DNA of 64,000 bases from Orientia tsutsugamushi (GTDB taxonomy: Bacteria > Pseudomonadota > Alphaproteobacteria > Rickettsiales > Rickettsiaceae). The position numbers and the translations under genes are program-made. The stretch covers positions 1,922,001-1,986,000 of the forward strand of contig NZ_LS398548.1 in assembly GCF_900327275.1 (NCBI RefSeq). Reading direction: 5' to 3'. This document shows, in pieces, positions 35,214 to 45,337 of this stretch. The first letter of the stretch is position 1. Every line of letters begins with the position of its first letter. The notes beneath the pieces were generated by a model. That model was given only the letters and a program-made list of their open reading frames with translations, was not told where the DNA came from and ran no database searches.

Positions 35214-37703
35214 GGAATTATTTTCCGTTCTCTTATCACATAATTAATTGCCTCACTGACATTCATCCCTTTAGCCATGTGATCTTCTATTGCTTGATAA
35301 TCTCTAGCATTCGTTGAAGTTAACAGCAGAGTAAACGGATCAATCATTAATCTGCCTATAACACCTGAAACATTAGGGCTATAAATAGCTATTTCACTAT
35401 AATACGGAGGATTTGAATGTACAGATTGCAGTAAATTCAGCTTCCAATCCTCATCAACAAACCCTGCAAGCTTATGGTTAGCTCTCATTGCCTTAAACGA
35501 TTCAGAATTTTGCTTCAAAATTATCTTATGCGATGAGTTCTCAAACGCCTTTTCAGACGCAGAACCCTCTTGACGAAAGTAATCCGTGAGTTGCTGAGTT
35601 GCTAAAGCAATCGATCCATTATATTTTCGAGCTATTCGACCTGCTTCTTCAATAAACTCTCCTGAACGCTTTCCAGCTAATAGCTTCCAAGCTTCATCTA
35701 TCATAATTAAAAATGGTCTACTTCTATCTCCCTTAACCATTGTTTGATTAATATGAACAATCATAATCTGTACAATCACAGCTAATAGCTCTGGTACAGA
35801 GCGTAGATGATCAGTTTCAATTACCACAATATCAGAGTTTAGAGATAATTGCGCCTTACCGCTAAAAAATCTTCCATGTTGACCATCTTTAGTAAAAGGA
35901 AAGAGCATATTTCCAAGCTCTTTAGCATATGATTCTTCTCTATTTGATAACCAGTCTGCAATATCCGTGATTTCAGCTTTAGCTCCCTTTTTTTGCCAGA
36001 CTGATATCAAAGCCCTCTGTAGCATTGGTTGTTGTAAATCGCTTGTTCCATACTGTGGAGCAGCCATAGTAGCTAAAATGGATGGAAAGTTAGATAAAAA
36101 ATCCGATCTAGCTTCTATAGACTTTGCGCTGTCATCCTCTGGCACCTCTGAAAATGGATTAATTGATACAGGATTTTTCATGTCGAATTCTATGTATCTA
36201 CCACCTAGAATCAAGCATGTACGCTTAAACGATCTTCCGTAATCAAGAACAAAAACTTTACCACCAACTCCTAGAACAGATAGCATTAATTCTTGCATGA
36301 AAACAGATTTTCCAGAGCCTGGAACTCCAGCTATACAAAGGTTAAAGTTCTCATTTGGAGCTGCTGCATTCTTATTTAATGCAGGTAATAAAGCTCCACC
36401 AAAAGGAGACCAGTACATTATTTGACCTCGTCTTCCAGCTAGCAACATACCTGGAGAACTTAAATCACCTTTCCATTCACCGATTATTGGCAATAATACT
36501 TTGCTCTCTACAGAAACAGTTTTTATGCCTCTACCTAAGCTAGAAAGAGCTACTCCAACTCCTGATGTTTTATTTTGACCCAATATACCTTTTGGGCCTT
36601 GCTCAACTAACTGCATTGGTAGCGCAGCTAGTAACACGGCTACATGATCATATTTGCATGGTACAAAATACCATCCACTGCGTCTTAACATCGAACAAAA
36701 GGCCGATGCAGATTGCTTAGCCTTTTTTGTTTTATCAAACATAATAACGTTGAAGTGAATATTAACAACTCTATCACCACTCTGTAGAGCAGCTACTACA
36801 TCAGCTAAATCAGCAGTTTCTTGTTGTATGTCATGAAAAAAATTTGCCCATTCCTGCATTAATATTTCTTTCTAGTGCCTCTCTTTTGGTTATAGCAGCA
36901 GTTCTTTCCATAGCTTGATTTGGTAAAATTTGCAGACCAAAATGAATCAGGAAATTTGATTTTATATATTCATCACGACGCATTTCATTACCTAAAAACA
37001 GATCCATAGCAGATAATTTCCACTCTGCAGGCCTATTTCTTGCTTCTAGACTGATAAATATTTGATCATCATTTACATTTACACAATCATCATTCTCAAA
37101 TAACGAGAAATCTCCACTTAGAATTTGTTCAGACAATATTTCATACTGGTTAATATTTGAATGTTCTTCTTCAGGCCAGCCAAATATTACTCTCAGAAAC
37201 TTTAATAATTGCTGTGCATTCACATTTTCAGTGCTTAATCCAATTGACCTAAACGTATCTTTTAAAGCATCTCGTCTGCGAATCATATCATCGATATTTG
37301 CATTTAAATTAGGTATAGTAACTGAAATCAACAATACTACATCCTTTACAGAGCCTGACTTTTGAGCTTGATCACGTAAAAATTCTGTTCTTTTATTAGC
37401 TAACTCAATAAATATCTCTCCTTTACGATATGACTGCCAGTTGCTTAAAAAATTCTCTATATTATTACTACCAATCATCAAGACTTGCAGGCTACTTTCA
37501 CCAGGTAAATTTTCATCGCTTTTCAGAAATTCAGCAATTTCATTTTGAGCAGAAACACTAGCTCCAACTAATGGCCATGCAAGCAATACAAAACCTATTG
37601 AACCACGATTAAAGAATAGCTGAGTCTCATCATCATATGATTCATAGACAAAGTGTTTAGAAAATCTTTCTCGATCAAAATCCTTATGTATGCTTGCGTT
37701 CAC
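35210..37703 (-). pseudogene. traC: F-type TraC (VirB4-like) ATPase, frameshifted
   Basis: TraC is the cytoplasmic assembly ATPase of the F-type channel. The amino half (ATG 37703 to 36831) has Y-E-S-Y-D-D-E and G-F-V-L-L-A-W-P-L-V-G-A. It stops shortly after E-R-N-I-N-A-G. The second half (36859 to 35210) starts M-Q-E-W-A-N-F-F-H-D and contains Walker A G-V-P-G-S-G-K-S (near 36320), F-V-L-D-Y-G-R-S-F, Walker B F-L-I-M-I-D-E-A-W-K-L-L (near 35690) and A-T-Q-Q-L. The frames overlap for 29 bases; a one-base indel near 36865 accounts for the break. Both halves begin with an ATG, so two-piece expression cannot be ruled out. Confidence 0.85.
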
Positions 37704-38013
37704 CTTGACTCTGTTTTAATTTAAATAAATTAATAAGATATTTTTTTGGTTTTTTCGGCGACTTGTTAACAACAGCTACGCTTTGAATAGCTTTAGCTTG
37801 CCTGTAGCATAGAATACAACGTCTTTTTGATTTAGTTTTGGATGTTTCAACTTTCTCAAGATTATCAATATCAAAAGCGCCTTGAGCAACCATATTCTTT
37901 ATTTCGTATAAAGACTTACATTTTAGCCCTTTAGGAATTTTACAATCAAAAGTACTTTCGAAAAAGAAACTGGTTAGGCTCATACAGCACAATAGCAATA
38001 ATAAAAACTTCAT
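37684..38013 (-). CDS. traV: TraV-like lipoprotein
   Basis: A 109-residue protein after traB, starting as TAATG on the traB stop. A hydrophobic start (F-L-L-L-L-L-C-C) resembles a lipoprotein signal. F-D-C-K-I-P-K-G-L-K-C-K-S-L-Y-E-I matches the TraV pattern of two cysteines followed by an S/M-x-E-I-like helix. The rest is basic with a second C-x-x-C (R-C-I-L-C). F TraV forms the outer-membrane ring with TraK and TraB. It is shorter than F TraV (171 residues). The gene overlaps the start of traC by 20 bases. Confidence 0.65.
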   Translation of the reverse strand: MKFLLLLLCCMSLTSFFFESTFDCKIPKGLKCKSLYEIKNMVAQGAFDIDNLEKVETSKTKSKRRCILCYRQAKAIQSVAVVNKSPKKPKKYLINLFKLKQSQGERKHT

Positions 38014-39352
38014 TATAAATAATACTCCTCTAACTTTTGTGATTGATCGAATTTATTATGCAAATTAACTTTTTCATTGTTAGTTGATTGTGAATAAGTT
38101 GAATTATGTGGCTTCTTCTTGTGCTCACGTAAGTCAAAACCTTTTTTAAATACAACATCGATGACTCTACCTGAGGCAACAACAATGACTGGGCTCATAG
38201 AATCAGCTCGTTTTATAGCAAAATCAGCTAGCTTATCAAAAGCATTGCTAGCTCCAGCGTAAGCTCCAGACTGAAGCGCATCTCCAACACTTAACTCTGA
38301 TTGCGCCTGACCTGGAGTCATTATATTTAACGTTGGAGCTGTTGTCATATCAGGTTTAATAGCTTTAGCTTGCCGAAACTTAGCCATACTGCTAAATACT
38401 CCATTTAATGCAGCCATTTTTACTACTTTAGACGATTTATTCACCACTATTCCTTTAATTCCAAAACGTCCGTCTTCGCCTATCAATCAGCCTTCCACCT
38501 TTTTTTTCGATAATATCTCCTTGGTTATTGACTACTGAAAGAGTTTCGATGCGACATTTAGCTCTCTCTGAGGAAATCTCTCCATTACATGATCCAATTA
38601 AAATCGCCTTTTTGATTTGATCAGTTTTATATTTATCATAAAGAATTGCTGTATCAAGCAACTGCAGAACAATTGGTTCTGGTGATGAAGAGCTGTTTGT
38701 TCCTGTGCCTACAACGACTTCAATAAGTAGGACAGCTCTAGCAGAACTACCGCTAGTAACATAGTTCTCAACATTTTTTTTGCTCAGATTCAGCTCTCCT
38801 AAGATTTACATAAGGCTTTACTACTACAGGAGCTTGCTCTGTTTTGTTATCATGTGGTGAATTTAAAATATGATGATTAAGATCAGAACTAAATTCATCA
38901 CTATCATTATTATATAGACTCTGCTTAGGCTGATTCTCCAATATCTCAAGTTTTTGGTTAAAATTATTAATTTGGGCTGTAATTTCTAAATATCTGCTTT
39001 CTGTTACATTTTCAAATCTATCTTTTAATGTTTTGACTTCATTAAGTATTTCCTCTGTCCATTTCGCTCTCAAATCTACAGCTTGTTCTATTCCAGAAAT
39101 CGCTTCTCTTGACTCACGATTTTCAATAAAAATTATAGATTCTTTCGTTTTACCACTTTCAGATAAAAAAAATGAAACAACCATTATTGTGATGCTTATA
39201 AAAGTTAAGGCAATTACTGGCTTTCTACGAATGATATTTGTTAATTCTGATAACTTGCTATTAGACCTAACACCAGATTCAGCCTTTGGTTTATCATTTA
39301 GCTCTAAATCTTCTTCTTTTGTATTATTATTGTCTGAATTGTCCTGTTCCAC
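38013..39352 (-). pseudogene. traB: F-type TraB with two frameshifts
   Basis: TraB is the VirB10-like channel protein spanning both membranes. From ATG 39352 it has one membrane segment (A-L-T-F-I-S-I-T-I-M-V-V-S-F-F, about 48-63) and a coiled-coil. Frame 1 ends at 38768 in a run of eight A; one A fewer continues as N-V-E-N-Y-V-T-S-G-S-S-A-R-A-V-L, a classical TraB stretch. A second shift near 38476 leads from G-G-R-L-I to G-E-D-G-R-F-G-I-K-G. The last part includes P-G-Q-A-Q-S-E-L and I-V-V-A-S-G-R-V-I-D-V-V-F-K-K-G, the beta-barrel end. No single open product remains. Confidence 0.85.
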
Positions 39353-39394
39353 TATTCCTCCGCTTTTTGAATGTTAATGTTTCTACCTTATCAA

Positions 39395-39724
39395 TTAATT
39401 TTCATACCACTGGCAATTCACTAGGTAAAAGCCTAAAATAACACCAATTGCTACCATTACTCCTGCAAGCTTTATATTCCCTCGTGCTACAGCCCAAATC
39501 GATGATAAAATAGTTGCGCTTGATATACCTATTGTTTTTAGCTTTCCACTAAAAAGTCCGTCTATTTTATTAAGCTGTCCTTCAAGAGTATCAGCTAATG
39601 CTGGCTCAAAAGAAAAAACACAAGCAGTAATTATAATAATTAACAGCCCTACAACTACATTATTCCACTGTATTCTAAATGTAGGGTTTAGCATATTTAG
39701 TCGAGATTTTTGATATATGAACAT
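39395..39724 (-). CDS. Pilin-like (VirB2/TrbC-type) small membrane protein
   Basis: A 109-residue protein with two hydrophobic stretches separated by a polar loop. The first (V-V-V-G-L-L-I-I-I-I-T-A-C-V-F) ends at a good signal-peptidase site, P-A-L-A followed by D-T-L-E. The mature part has I-G-I-S-S-A-T-I-L-S-S-I-W and a glycine-containing C-terminal helix (A-G-V-M-V-A-I-G-V-I-L-G-F-Y-L-V). This plan is that of VirB2/TrbC pilins and of F pilin. Its place between traK and traB differs from F, where the pilin gene is first. Start could also be ATG 39694. Confidence 0.5.
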   Translation of the reverse strand: MFIYQKSRLNMLNPTFRIQWNNVVVGLLIIIITACVFSFEPALADTLEGQLNKIDGLFSGKLKTIGISSATILSSIWAVARGNIKLAGVMVAIGVILGFYLVNCQWYEN

Positions 39725-39868
39725 TGTTATTGCTTATTAGTAAATTTTGCATTATTCTCCTAGTGCTAGTGAATTCCACATTGAATGAAATTTTACTTTG
39801 AAGCGAGTTTCAGATACCCTACCAGAACTTCAAGTCTTTGAAGTAAAAACTAGCATTTTAAGCCAGTT

Positions 39869-40345
39869 TTATTTTTCCTTAGTATTTCTACTTTGTTTTT
39901 TAGAAGGTTTTGCTGTTAATTCTTTTGTATTAAGGTCATTACTGAACAAATTGTTATTGTTTTGTTTTGAATTATCCTTTTCCTCTATTTTTGTAGCAGC
40001 ATTAACAAGCATTATAGGGCTTGGAGTTTTTGGAGTAAAAGTTAACATTAAATCTTGAATTGTTTTATATTTTCCTATTACCATTAAATAAACTTTGTTT
40101 TCTTCTGCTCGTGGAGCAATAAACAAACATCCAGACTCATGAACTATACCTTCAACTGTGTTTTGAGGGTACATAAGAATATCATTAATTTTTTCATCTT
40201 TAAGATTAATTCTTGTTGGCCCACTATCAGAAATCTCAAGCTTAAGCAGCTCATCATCTTCTAACTCATATTCTACCGCATATATATTATTAACGTTGAC
40301 TAAAGCAATAAGCCCTATCATAAATCTCAAAACTCTAATACTCAT
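39869..40345 (-). CDS. traK: F-type TraK
   Basis: A 158-residue protein starting with ATGA overlap on the traE stop. A signal peptide ends near N-N-I-Y-A. The region R-I-N-L-K-D-E-K-I-N-D-I-L, then E-S-G-C-L-F-I-A-P and L-M-L-T-F-T-P matches the amino domain of TraK (VirB9-like outer-membrane ring protein). F TraK is about 240 residues, so the C-terminal domain is missing; sequence to 39725 does not continue it convincingly. The final 40 residues are polar and lysine/asparagine-rich. Confidence 0.7.
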   Translation of the reverse strand: MSIRVLRFMIGLIALVNVNNIYAVEYELEDDELLKLEISDSGPTRINLKDEKINDILMYPQNTVEGIVHESGCLFIAPRAEENKVYLMVIGKYKTIQDLMLTFTPKTPSPIMLVNAATKIEEKDNSKQNNNNLFSNDLNTKELTAKPSKKQSRNTKEK

Positions 40346-40893
40346 TTTTTTATTCCATTCTCTTTAACACCAGTCAATAACAAAAGGTAATTAGGAGTTC
40401 GCTTGTAAGTCAAAAGGTAAGTCTTATCGACAGCTATATGTTTACTATCGCTAAACCAATAACGAAGCGTTCCACTAATTAATACTCCATTCATTTATCA
40501 CTTCAACATTCTTCGGAAAAAAGACTGAAGATACATTTGAGCCTTTAACAAATTGCAAATGATTCTGAAAAAAATTTTTAAAGATTCAGTATTACTGAAT
40601 GCCACTTTCATGTCTGCTGTTTGTCTTTCTACCTCATTTGGAGAAGTAGTAAATAAAAATTTCATCACATAAATTGCCCATTCCTTTAAATAGGTTTCAT
40701 GGTAATTTTTTGATGAAACCATCATTTTACGATCAGGCTCCATTGCTGGAATTAATAACCACTTTTCTTCTTTGGTAATTGCAGCCATTATCGCAATTAT
40801 ATTAGCTGCAGCTAGCAATATAGTTACTGAAAGTAAGCATTTATTATATTTAACCAGCTCTTGTATAGCATTTTGCTTAAAGAGATGATTCAT
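40342..40893 (-). pseudogene. traE: F-type TraE with compensating indels
   Basis: TraE is an inner-membrane VirB8-like pilus assembly protein. From ATG 40893 (overlapping the traL stop) there is one membrane helix (L-L-S-V-T-I-L-L-A-A-A-N-I-I-A) and E-T-Y-L-K-E-W-A. At the T-run near 40515 one T seems lost, and near 40490-40498 an extra AATG unit has been added, giving a stop at 40498. The original frame then continues L-I-S-G-T-L-R-Y-W to D-K-T-Y-L-L-T-Y, the usual TraE end, finishing at TGA 40342. The open part alone (40498-40893) lacks this conserved C-terminus. Confidence 0.75.
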
Positions 40894-41189
40894 TATTTGC
40901 CAACTTTTTTGCCCAGAAGTCTTGAATATCCTAATGGAGCTGGCAATAAACCTTTAGCTACTAAAAAACTTTTTAGCAAAAAATTCTCCGGTACCTTCTT
41001 AAATTTCTTAAAGCAATAACATAGAGCAATTCCTCCAACCATAAATGCTAGGCCTAATTTAGCATGCCTGCTGTTTAGTAGTACAATTCCTGGAGCTACT
41101 CCAGCTAGCACTACTCCCCATTCGTCAATGCTCAAACCCATATACTTCAACGGCCTCGATAATGCCCAACATAATTTTTGATTTTGCAT
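40893..41189 (-). CDS. traL: F-type TraL
   Basis: A 98-residue inner-membrane protein of the F-type channel and the first gene of the operon. ATG 41189 is favoured over 41228 by AAAGGTG five bases upstream. The pattern S-R-P-L-K-Y-M-G-L-S-I-D-E-W followed by two membrane segments (V-V-L-A-G-V-A-P-G-I-V-L-L; L-A-F-M-V-G-G-I-A-L-C-Y) is typical of TraL. It overlaps traE by one base. A MITE ends 53 bases upstream, close enough to affect its promoter. Confidence 0.8.
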   Translation of the reverse strand: MQNQKLCWALSRPLKYMGLSIDEWGVVLAGVAPGIVLLNSRHAKLGLAFMVGGIALCYCFKKFKKVPENFLLKSFLVAKGLLPAPLGYSRLLGKKVGK

Positions 41190-41241
41190 AATCACCTTTA
41201 GCCGCAATTGTAGCATGAGATTTCTCATTCTACTACTATAA

Positions 41242-41386
41242 TAGACCTCTTTCGAAACTGGTTAACGTAGTTCAAAATTATAAATGCCAGAGATCAAATT
41301 AAATCTAAAACCGAATCTTTTACGTCTATTTGGATATTTATTAGCAATAATTTTGAACTACGTTAACCAGTTTCGAAAGAGGTCTA
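41242..41386. mobile_element. MITE, 145 bp with perfect 40-bp terminal inverted repeats
   Basis: Third copy of the family seen at 5711 and 11908. The outer 40 bases on each side (TAGACCTCTTTCGAAACTGG onward) are exact reverse complements. TA flanks both ends. It lies between traL and the integrase gene, in the region where the tra operon promoter is expected. Confidence 0.9.
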
Positions 41387-41499
41387 ATGTTTAAATTAGC
41401 TAAACATCTTCAAACACAGATTTTACCTGCAATAATTAGTTTACATACATGCATGTGCGACATGAAGTCGCACTATTCTTACCACGACGTTTATTTTAG

Positions 41500-42744
41500 T
41501 TAGATAGTATTATAAATATTATAACTTCTAGCACATTCACTAATTATTTGTGTAGCCTTAGACATATACTCTCGTACTAACTCCATACAAGGTATATTAT
41601 AATGCATTGTTGAGTTTGGATTAATATGATTCAATGCTATACCAATTGTCCTCTGACTTGCGCCTGCATCCCCCATACAACTTGCTAACGTCCTTCTTAG
41701 ATCGTGTATTCTGAAATTTTTTATGCCAGCCTTTTTACAAATTATCTTCCATGCTTCATATGGCTTTCTAAGTGTCCACTTTTGCTACTATCGCTTTGTA
41801 GCACCAATTTACTTTTAGATGTTAATTTCCTTGCTTGCAATATTTCCATTGCCTCATCTGTTAATGATATATTTTGCGCCTTTCCGTTCTTAGTTTTTTG
41901 GTATATGCCATATTTTTCTTTCAAAATCTATATTGTCACATTCCATCTCTAACGCATTACTTTTTCTAGCTGCAGTATATAACGCTAGTAATGCAAAATC
42001 TCTTATCAACGGAGTTGTTTCTCTGCATAATACTTCTAAAAATCTCCCCATTTCATCGTAACTTAGACGTCTCTCTCTTGCTTGCAGTTTATGCTGCTCT
42101 ATTCCTATAGTAGGATTGTTTTCTATTAATCCCCATTTTTTTGCCTTATTAAACATAGTGCGTAATGTTACTAGAAATAGATTTGCTGTAGCATATTTTT
42201 CCTCTTTGCTGATATCATTGAATATTTGTTGAATATCACTCATTCGAATCTGGCTTATCTTTTTTCCATATAATGATTGTGCATAAGTATGTACTCTGTC
42301 AGTATACTCTTCCCAGTTTATAGTATATATTTTGGCATACTCTTCAATATACCTATAACACAGCTCTTTGAATGTAATATCGTTAGCTTTTCTTTCTCTT
42401 TCTTTTATACGATTCTCATTTTCTTCTATCTGTTGTTGACGTTTTACTGCTCTTGGATCTATTCCGTTCGCCATTAATGTCTTTAATTCTCTTGCTATTT
42501 TTCTAGCTTCTTTAATAGATAAATATGGAAATTCCCCTATCGTTATTTTTAAACTCTGGTTTTTAAATTTTTGTTCTAAAACCCATGTTTTTCTTACTCT
42601 TCCTCTACGGACTACCCATGAGATTTTCAGTTTAAGTCCTATTATATCTGGATCGTGGATAATTGATAATTTTTCTCCCTCAGAAATGTTAATTTTATTT
42701 AATACCTGCTTTATAAACTTTGATGATATTGAATGCATAATCAC
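41500..42744 (-). pseudogene. int: P4-type RAGE integrase with two frameshifts
   Basis: A tyrosine recombinase of about 415 residues. The amino domain is the DUF4102 type (G-L-K-L-K-I and F-P-Y-L-S-I-K-E-A-R-K-I-A). The SAM-like core-binding domain (about 120-200) and catalytic domain follow. Catalytic arginine is in T-A-A-R-K-S-N, H-x-x-R in R-I-H-D-L-R-R-T, then A-L-N-H and a tyrosine in T-M-H-Y. One extra A near 41905 shifts the frame after H-I-P-K; a second shift near 41760 precedes the H-x-x-R box. The stop of the restored frame is at 41500. All catalytic residues are still readable, so inactivation is recent. Confidence 0.88.
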
Positions 42745-42946
42745 CCCACATAATATTAATGTTGATATTATTAATATATATTACGTTTTATTAAACATCC
42801 GATATAAATTATGCTTTTTTTGATATCAAATTTTTTATACTAATTTGTTCATAATACATATAACTTGAAAATCGCTTATCAATCCCAGGTTGTATATATT
42901 TTTTGATCATTAGATTAACCTCTAGATTGAAAACTGACCACCAATT

Positions 42947-43153
42947 TCCTAAATTTTCTGTCAACCTTTTGTCAACCTTTTGCTTTAATTTTTTTGTTAT
43001 ATTGACAAATATTGCAAATATGTTTATAGTTAAGGTTGAAGCTTGATTAAAAATATTAATAAAAGTTAACACAAGTTAATAGTAGGTTCTATAAAGTGTA
43101 AAAGTTAATAAAAATTAACTTTTCTTCATCCTTATACTTGCTCTGCCTTTGCA
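42947..43153. repeat. RAGE head intergenic region, right copy
   Basis: Direct repeat of 1-207. It retains the promoter and AGTTAA repeats, but the gene that should follow in plus sense has been replaced by an inverted dnaA fragment. The 200 bases between this and the integrase start hold no gene. Confidence 0.8.
43002..43030 (+). promoter_or_regulatory. Promoter, right RAGE head copy
   Basis: TTGACA, 17-base spacer, TATAGT, as at 56-84. It now points into the 3' end of the inverted dnaA fragment and would make antisense RNA to it. Confidence 0.6.
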
Positions 43154-43156
43154 CCT

Positions 43157-43498
43157 TTACCTATAGAATATCTTATTATTAATATTATCTTCATTTACAA
43201 TTTCTAATTCACTAAACCATATTTTATCAATAACTTGCTCATATTTGTAATGTCGAAGTATGTATTTTCGTACTTTGAACAATATAGAGTTAGAACCTAG
43301 CTCTTTACTAAGTTCTGAAAGGTAATCTTCATCACTTATTTGTTGCTGTACAACTGTTGTTTTTTGATACTCCGTTGTGCTATTAGTAACTTGTTTTGAT
43401 TCATCAAATGGTATAACTTGTAACTGCTCAATATCGTTGCTATGCACAGCTCGTACCTCATGTAATATTTTGTAATTTTTTTGTTGTAAGAGTAGTTA
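43157..43498 (-). pseudogene. Inverted fragment of the DnaA-domain gene
   Basis: Minus-strand readable sequence matching the middle of the protein at 253-999: Y-K-I-L-H-E-V-R-A aligns with S-K-I-L-Q-A-V-Q-D, then I-E-Q-L-Q-V-I-P-F and Y-L-S-E-L-S-K-E-L-G-S-N-S. It ends at N-N-K-I-F-Y-R where the other copy goes on to the Y-I-R-E-N-Y motif. Both ends of the gene are missing. Its orientation relative to the RAGE head is reversed compared with the left copy, so an inversion breakpoint lies at about 43155. Confidence 0.75.
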
Positions 43499-43504
43499 CT
43501 TACA

Positions 43505-43533
43505 TTGACAAAAAATACAAATTTAGCTACAGT
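43505..43533 (+). promoter_or_regulatory. Third, diverged RAGE-head promoter
   Basis: TTGACA, 17-base spacer, TACAGT, with flanking bases (ACATTGACAAAAAATACAAA; AGTTAAGCTTGAA) clearly related to the other two heads. It may be the last trace of another RAGE end. Bases 43534-43816, up to rppH, show no gene. Confidence 0.5.
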
Positions 43534-43816
43534 TAAGCTTGAAATTACAAATGAGATAATAAACTTTAATAGCAGTATTTATATACTTTACAGGAAAGAA
43601 AGTTGTTGCTTTAGTACTTATGCTAACTCATTTTTAGTTATCTTTTTTATTAAGAACTAGCGTTTTTACAGAATTAATTATTTTTTCTTTTATTAGAACT
43701 TATGATATCTGTTGTTAACGCGAAGACTTGATTAGTGCAAAATTCAGATCTATGTTTTTCTATTTTCTATATTGAACTGTAGTTAATAATAGTACAAATT
43801 AAAGCCTTTATACATC

Positions 43817-44302
43817 ATGGATGATAAAATAAAAAATTACAATAACTTACCATATCGGATAGGTGTAGGTATGGTGATTATTAATCAGAAGAAAGAAATT
43901 TTTACAGGTCAAAGAATAGATTCAGCACGTCAATACTGGCAAATGCCACAAGGAGGAATCATTTTGGGAGAAACATATAGTAAAGCTGTATTAAGAGAAA
44001 TGAAGGAGGAAATTGGTTGCAATAAAGCTATTATAATGGCAGAAAGTAGAAATTGGTACAGCTATCACATTCCAAAATTTCTTGTGCATAAATTGTGGAA
44101 TAGCAACTTTAAGGGGCAAAAACAAAAGTGGTTTCTGATAAAATTCCTTGGAAAGGATGAAGATATTAATATAAATACAATATACCCAGAATTTAGTCAA
44201 TGGAAGTGGATGAATAGTAACCAACTGATAAATAATGCGTTGCCATTTAAAAGAAAGCTTTATAAAGCAGTAATCAATGAATTTCACATATTTTTATTAT
44301 AA
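43817..44302 (+). CDS. rppH: RNA pyrophosphohydrolase
   Basis: A 161-residue Nudix hydrolase of the RppH type, which converts 5'-triphosphate (or diphosphate) mRNA ends to monophosphate and so starts decay. The start L-P-Y-R-I-G-V-G-M-V-I-I-N and R-I-D-S-A-R-Q-Y-W-Q-M-P-Q-G-G are typical. The Nudix box spans residues 46-67 (G-G-x5-E-x7-R-E-M-x-E-E-I-G). Length fits the alphaproteobacterial enzyme. It is intact and of chromosomal type, standing as an island between two RAGE remnants. Confidence 0.9.
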   Translation: MDDKIKNYNNLPYRIGVGMVIINQKKEIFTGQRIDSARQYWQMPQGGIILGETYSKAVLREMKEEIGCNKAIIMAESRNWYSYHIPKFLVHKLWNSNFKGQKQKWFLIKFLGKDEDININTIYPEFSQWKWMNSNQLINNALPFKRKLYKAVINEFHIFLL

Positions 44303-44377
44303 TTGCTCTTTTTAATATTTTATCAATTGCAACTATAACATAATTTTAGAAGCTGTTAACAAATAGCTAACTTAATA

Positions 44378-44688
44378 TAGCTAAACCTTTATAAAATAGT
44401 TATGTTATATACTTTTTGAAAAGTGTATCTACGTTACAGTGATATTTCGCGCTTCTTGATTTAGCTTGAAACAATTTTTTCTTAATAAGATTAAATTAGG
44501 ATAATAAGTTGGTAGATATAGCAATAACGTAGGAAATAGGTACAATCAGATAAACTTCATTAAGTGTTCTACAGACATGCTAATATCTTTGAATTGAGGA
44601 GTAACTTTTCTTATTTCGTTCTTAATCTTAAACCAATAATGTTCTATAGGATTTAAATCTGGACTATATGTAGGTAAGAATAGAATGC
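44378..44688 (-). mobile_element. IS630-type insertion sequence remnant
   Basis: On the minus strand 44546-44688 encodes the end of an IS630-family transposase: L-P-T-Y-S-P-D-L-N-P-I-E-H-Y-W, the DDE-domain motif with its final acidic residue, then a stop at 44546. About 110 bases further lies a terminus (about 44378-44437) whose sequence matches the ends of the MITE at 48060-48165. A 12-base stretch AGCATGTCTGTA from the transposase is also present inverted at 44694-44706. The 5' part of the transposase gene is missing. Confidence 0.7.
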
Positions 44689-44699
44689 CGCACTAGCAT

Positions 44700-45337
44700 G
44701 TCTGTAAATGCAAATTTAGAATAAGAAACAGTTAGAAAGAGATAATATACAAGTGTTACAATGGTCAATGTTAAGGTTATTAAGTATAGTATTATGAACT
44801 AATACTTGTAGAAATATGAGCAATAAATAAACAGTTATTAATTGAAATTATATTTAAATATATTGCATAATTATAATTGTACATTATTTCTTGTAGACCT
44901 TTTACATTATGCTTTTCATGCTTTCCTTTATCCTAATCTGGTGTTATAATTGTTTTATATTAGTTTGGCTACATTCTGTATACCGTGAAACTTGTATTTT
45001 TAAAGAAGGCTGCATATTCCTTCTTGCTGCTTTTTCAGCTTTATCACTATAAGATTTTATCTGGAGTATCTGCTTCTGTATCTATGATATTTTCAATACG
45101 AAGATTTATTTTGTTTAACAAATTTTAACTTTATCTTGCTCATATTTCCTATTCAGATTAGTACTTAAAAATATTTCTGTTAAAAAAAGTAACATTTGTT
45201 AGCTGATTAGTTACAAAAAAAGCAATATAAACTAGCCAAATAAAAAAAAACATGCTAACTTAAAAAAATATATGTTATATTTTTTCTCATAAGCAAGGTA
45301 ATATATTCTATGCAGTACTAATACCAACTTATACAAA
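44700..45337. other. Decayed intergenic region before the second traA
   Basis: No intact gene. On the minus strand 44880-45120 has readable pieces in different frames (for example S-Y-S-D-K-A-E-K-A-A-R-R-N-M-Q and I-I-D-T-E-A-D-T-P-D-K-I-L) that look like a frameshifted old gene I cannot name. Bases about 45220-45275 resemble the end of the candidate oriT region at 18300-18345, including CATGCTAACTTAAA. Confidence 0.35.
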
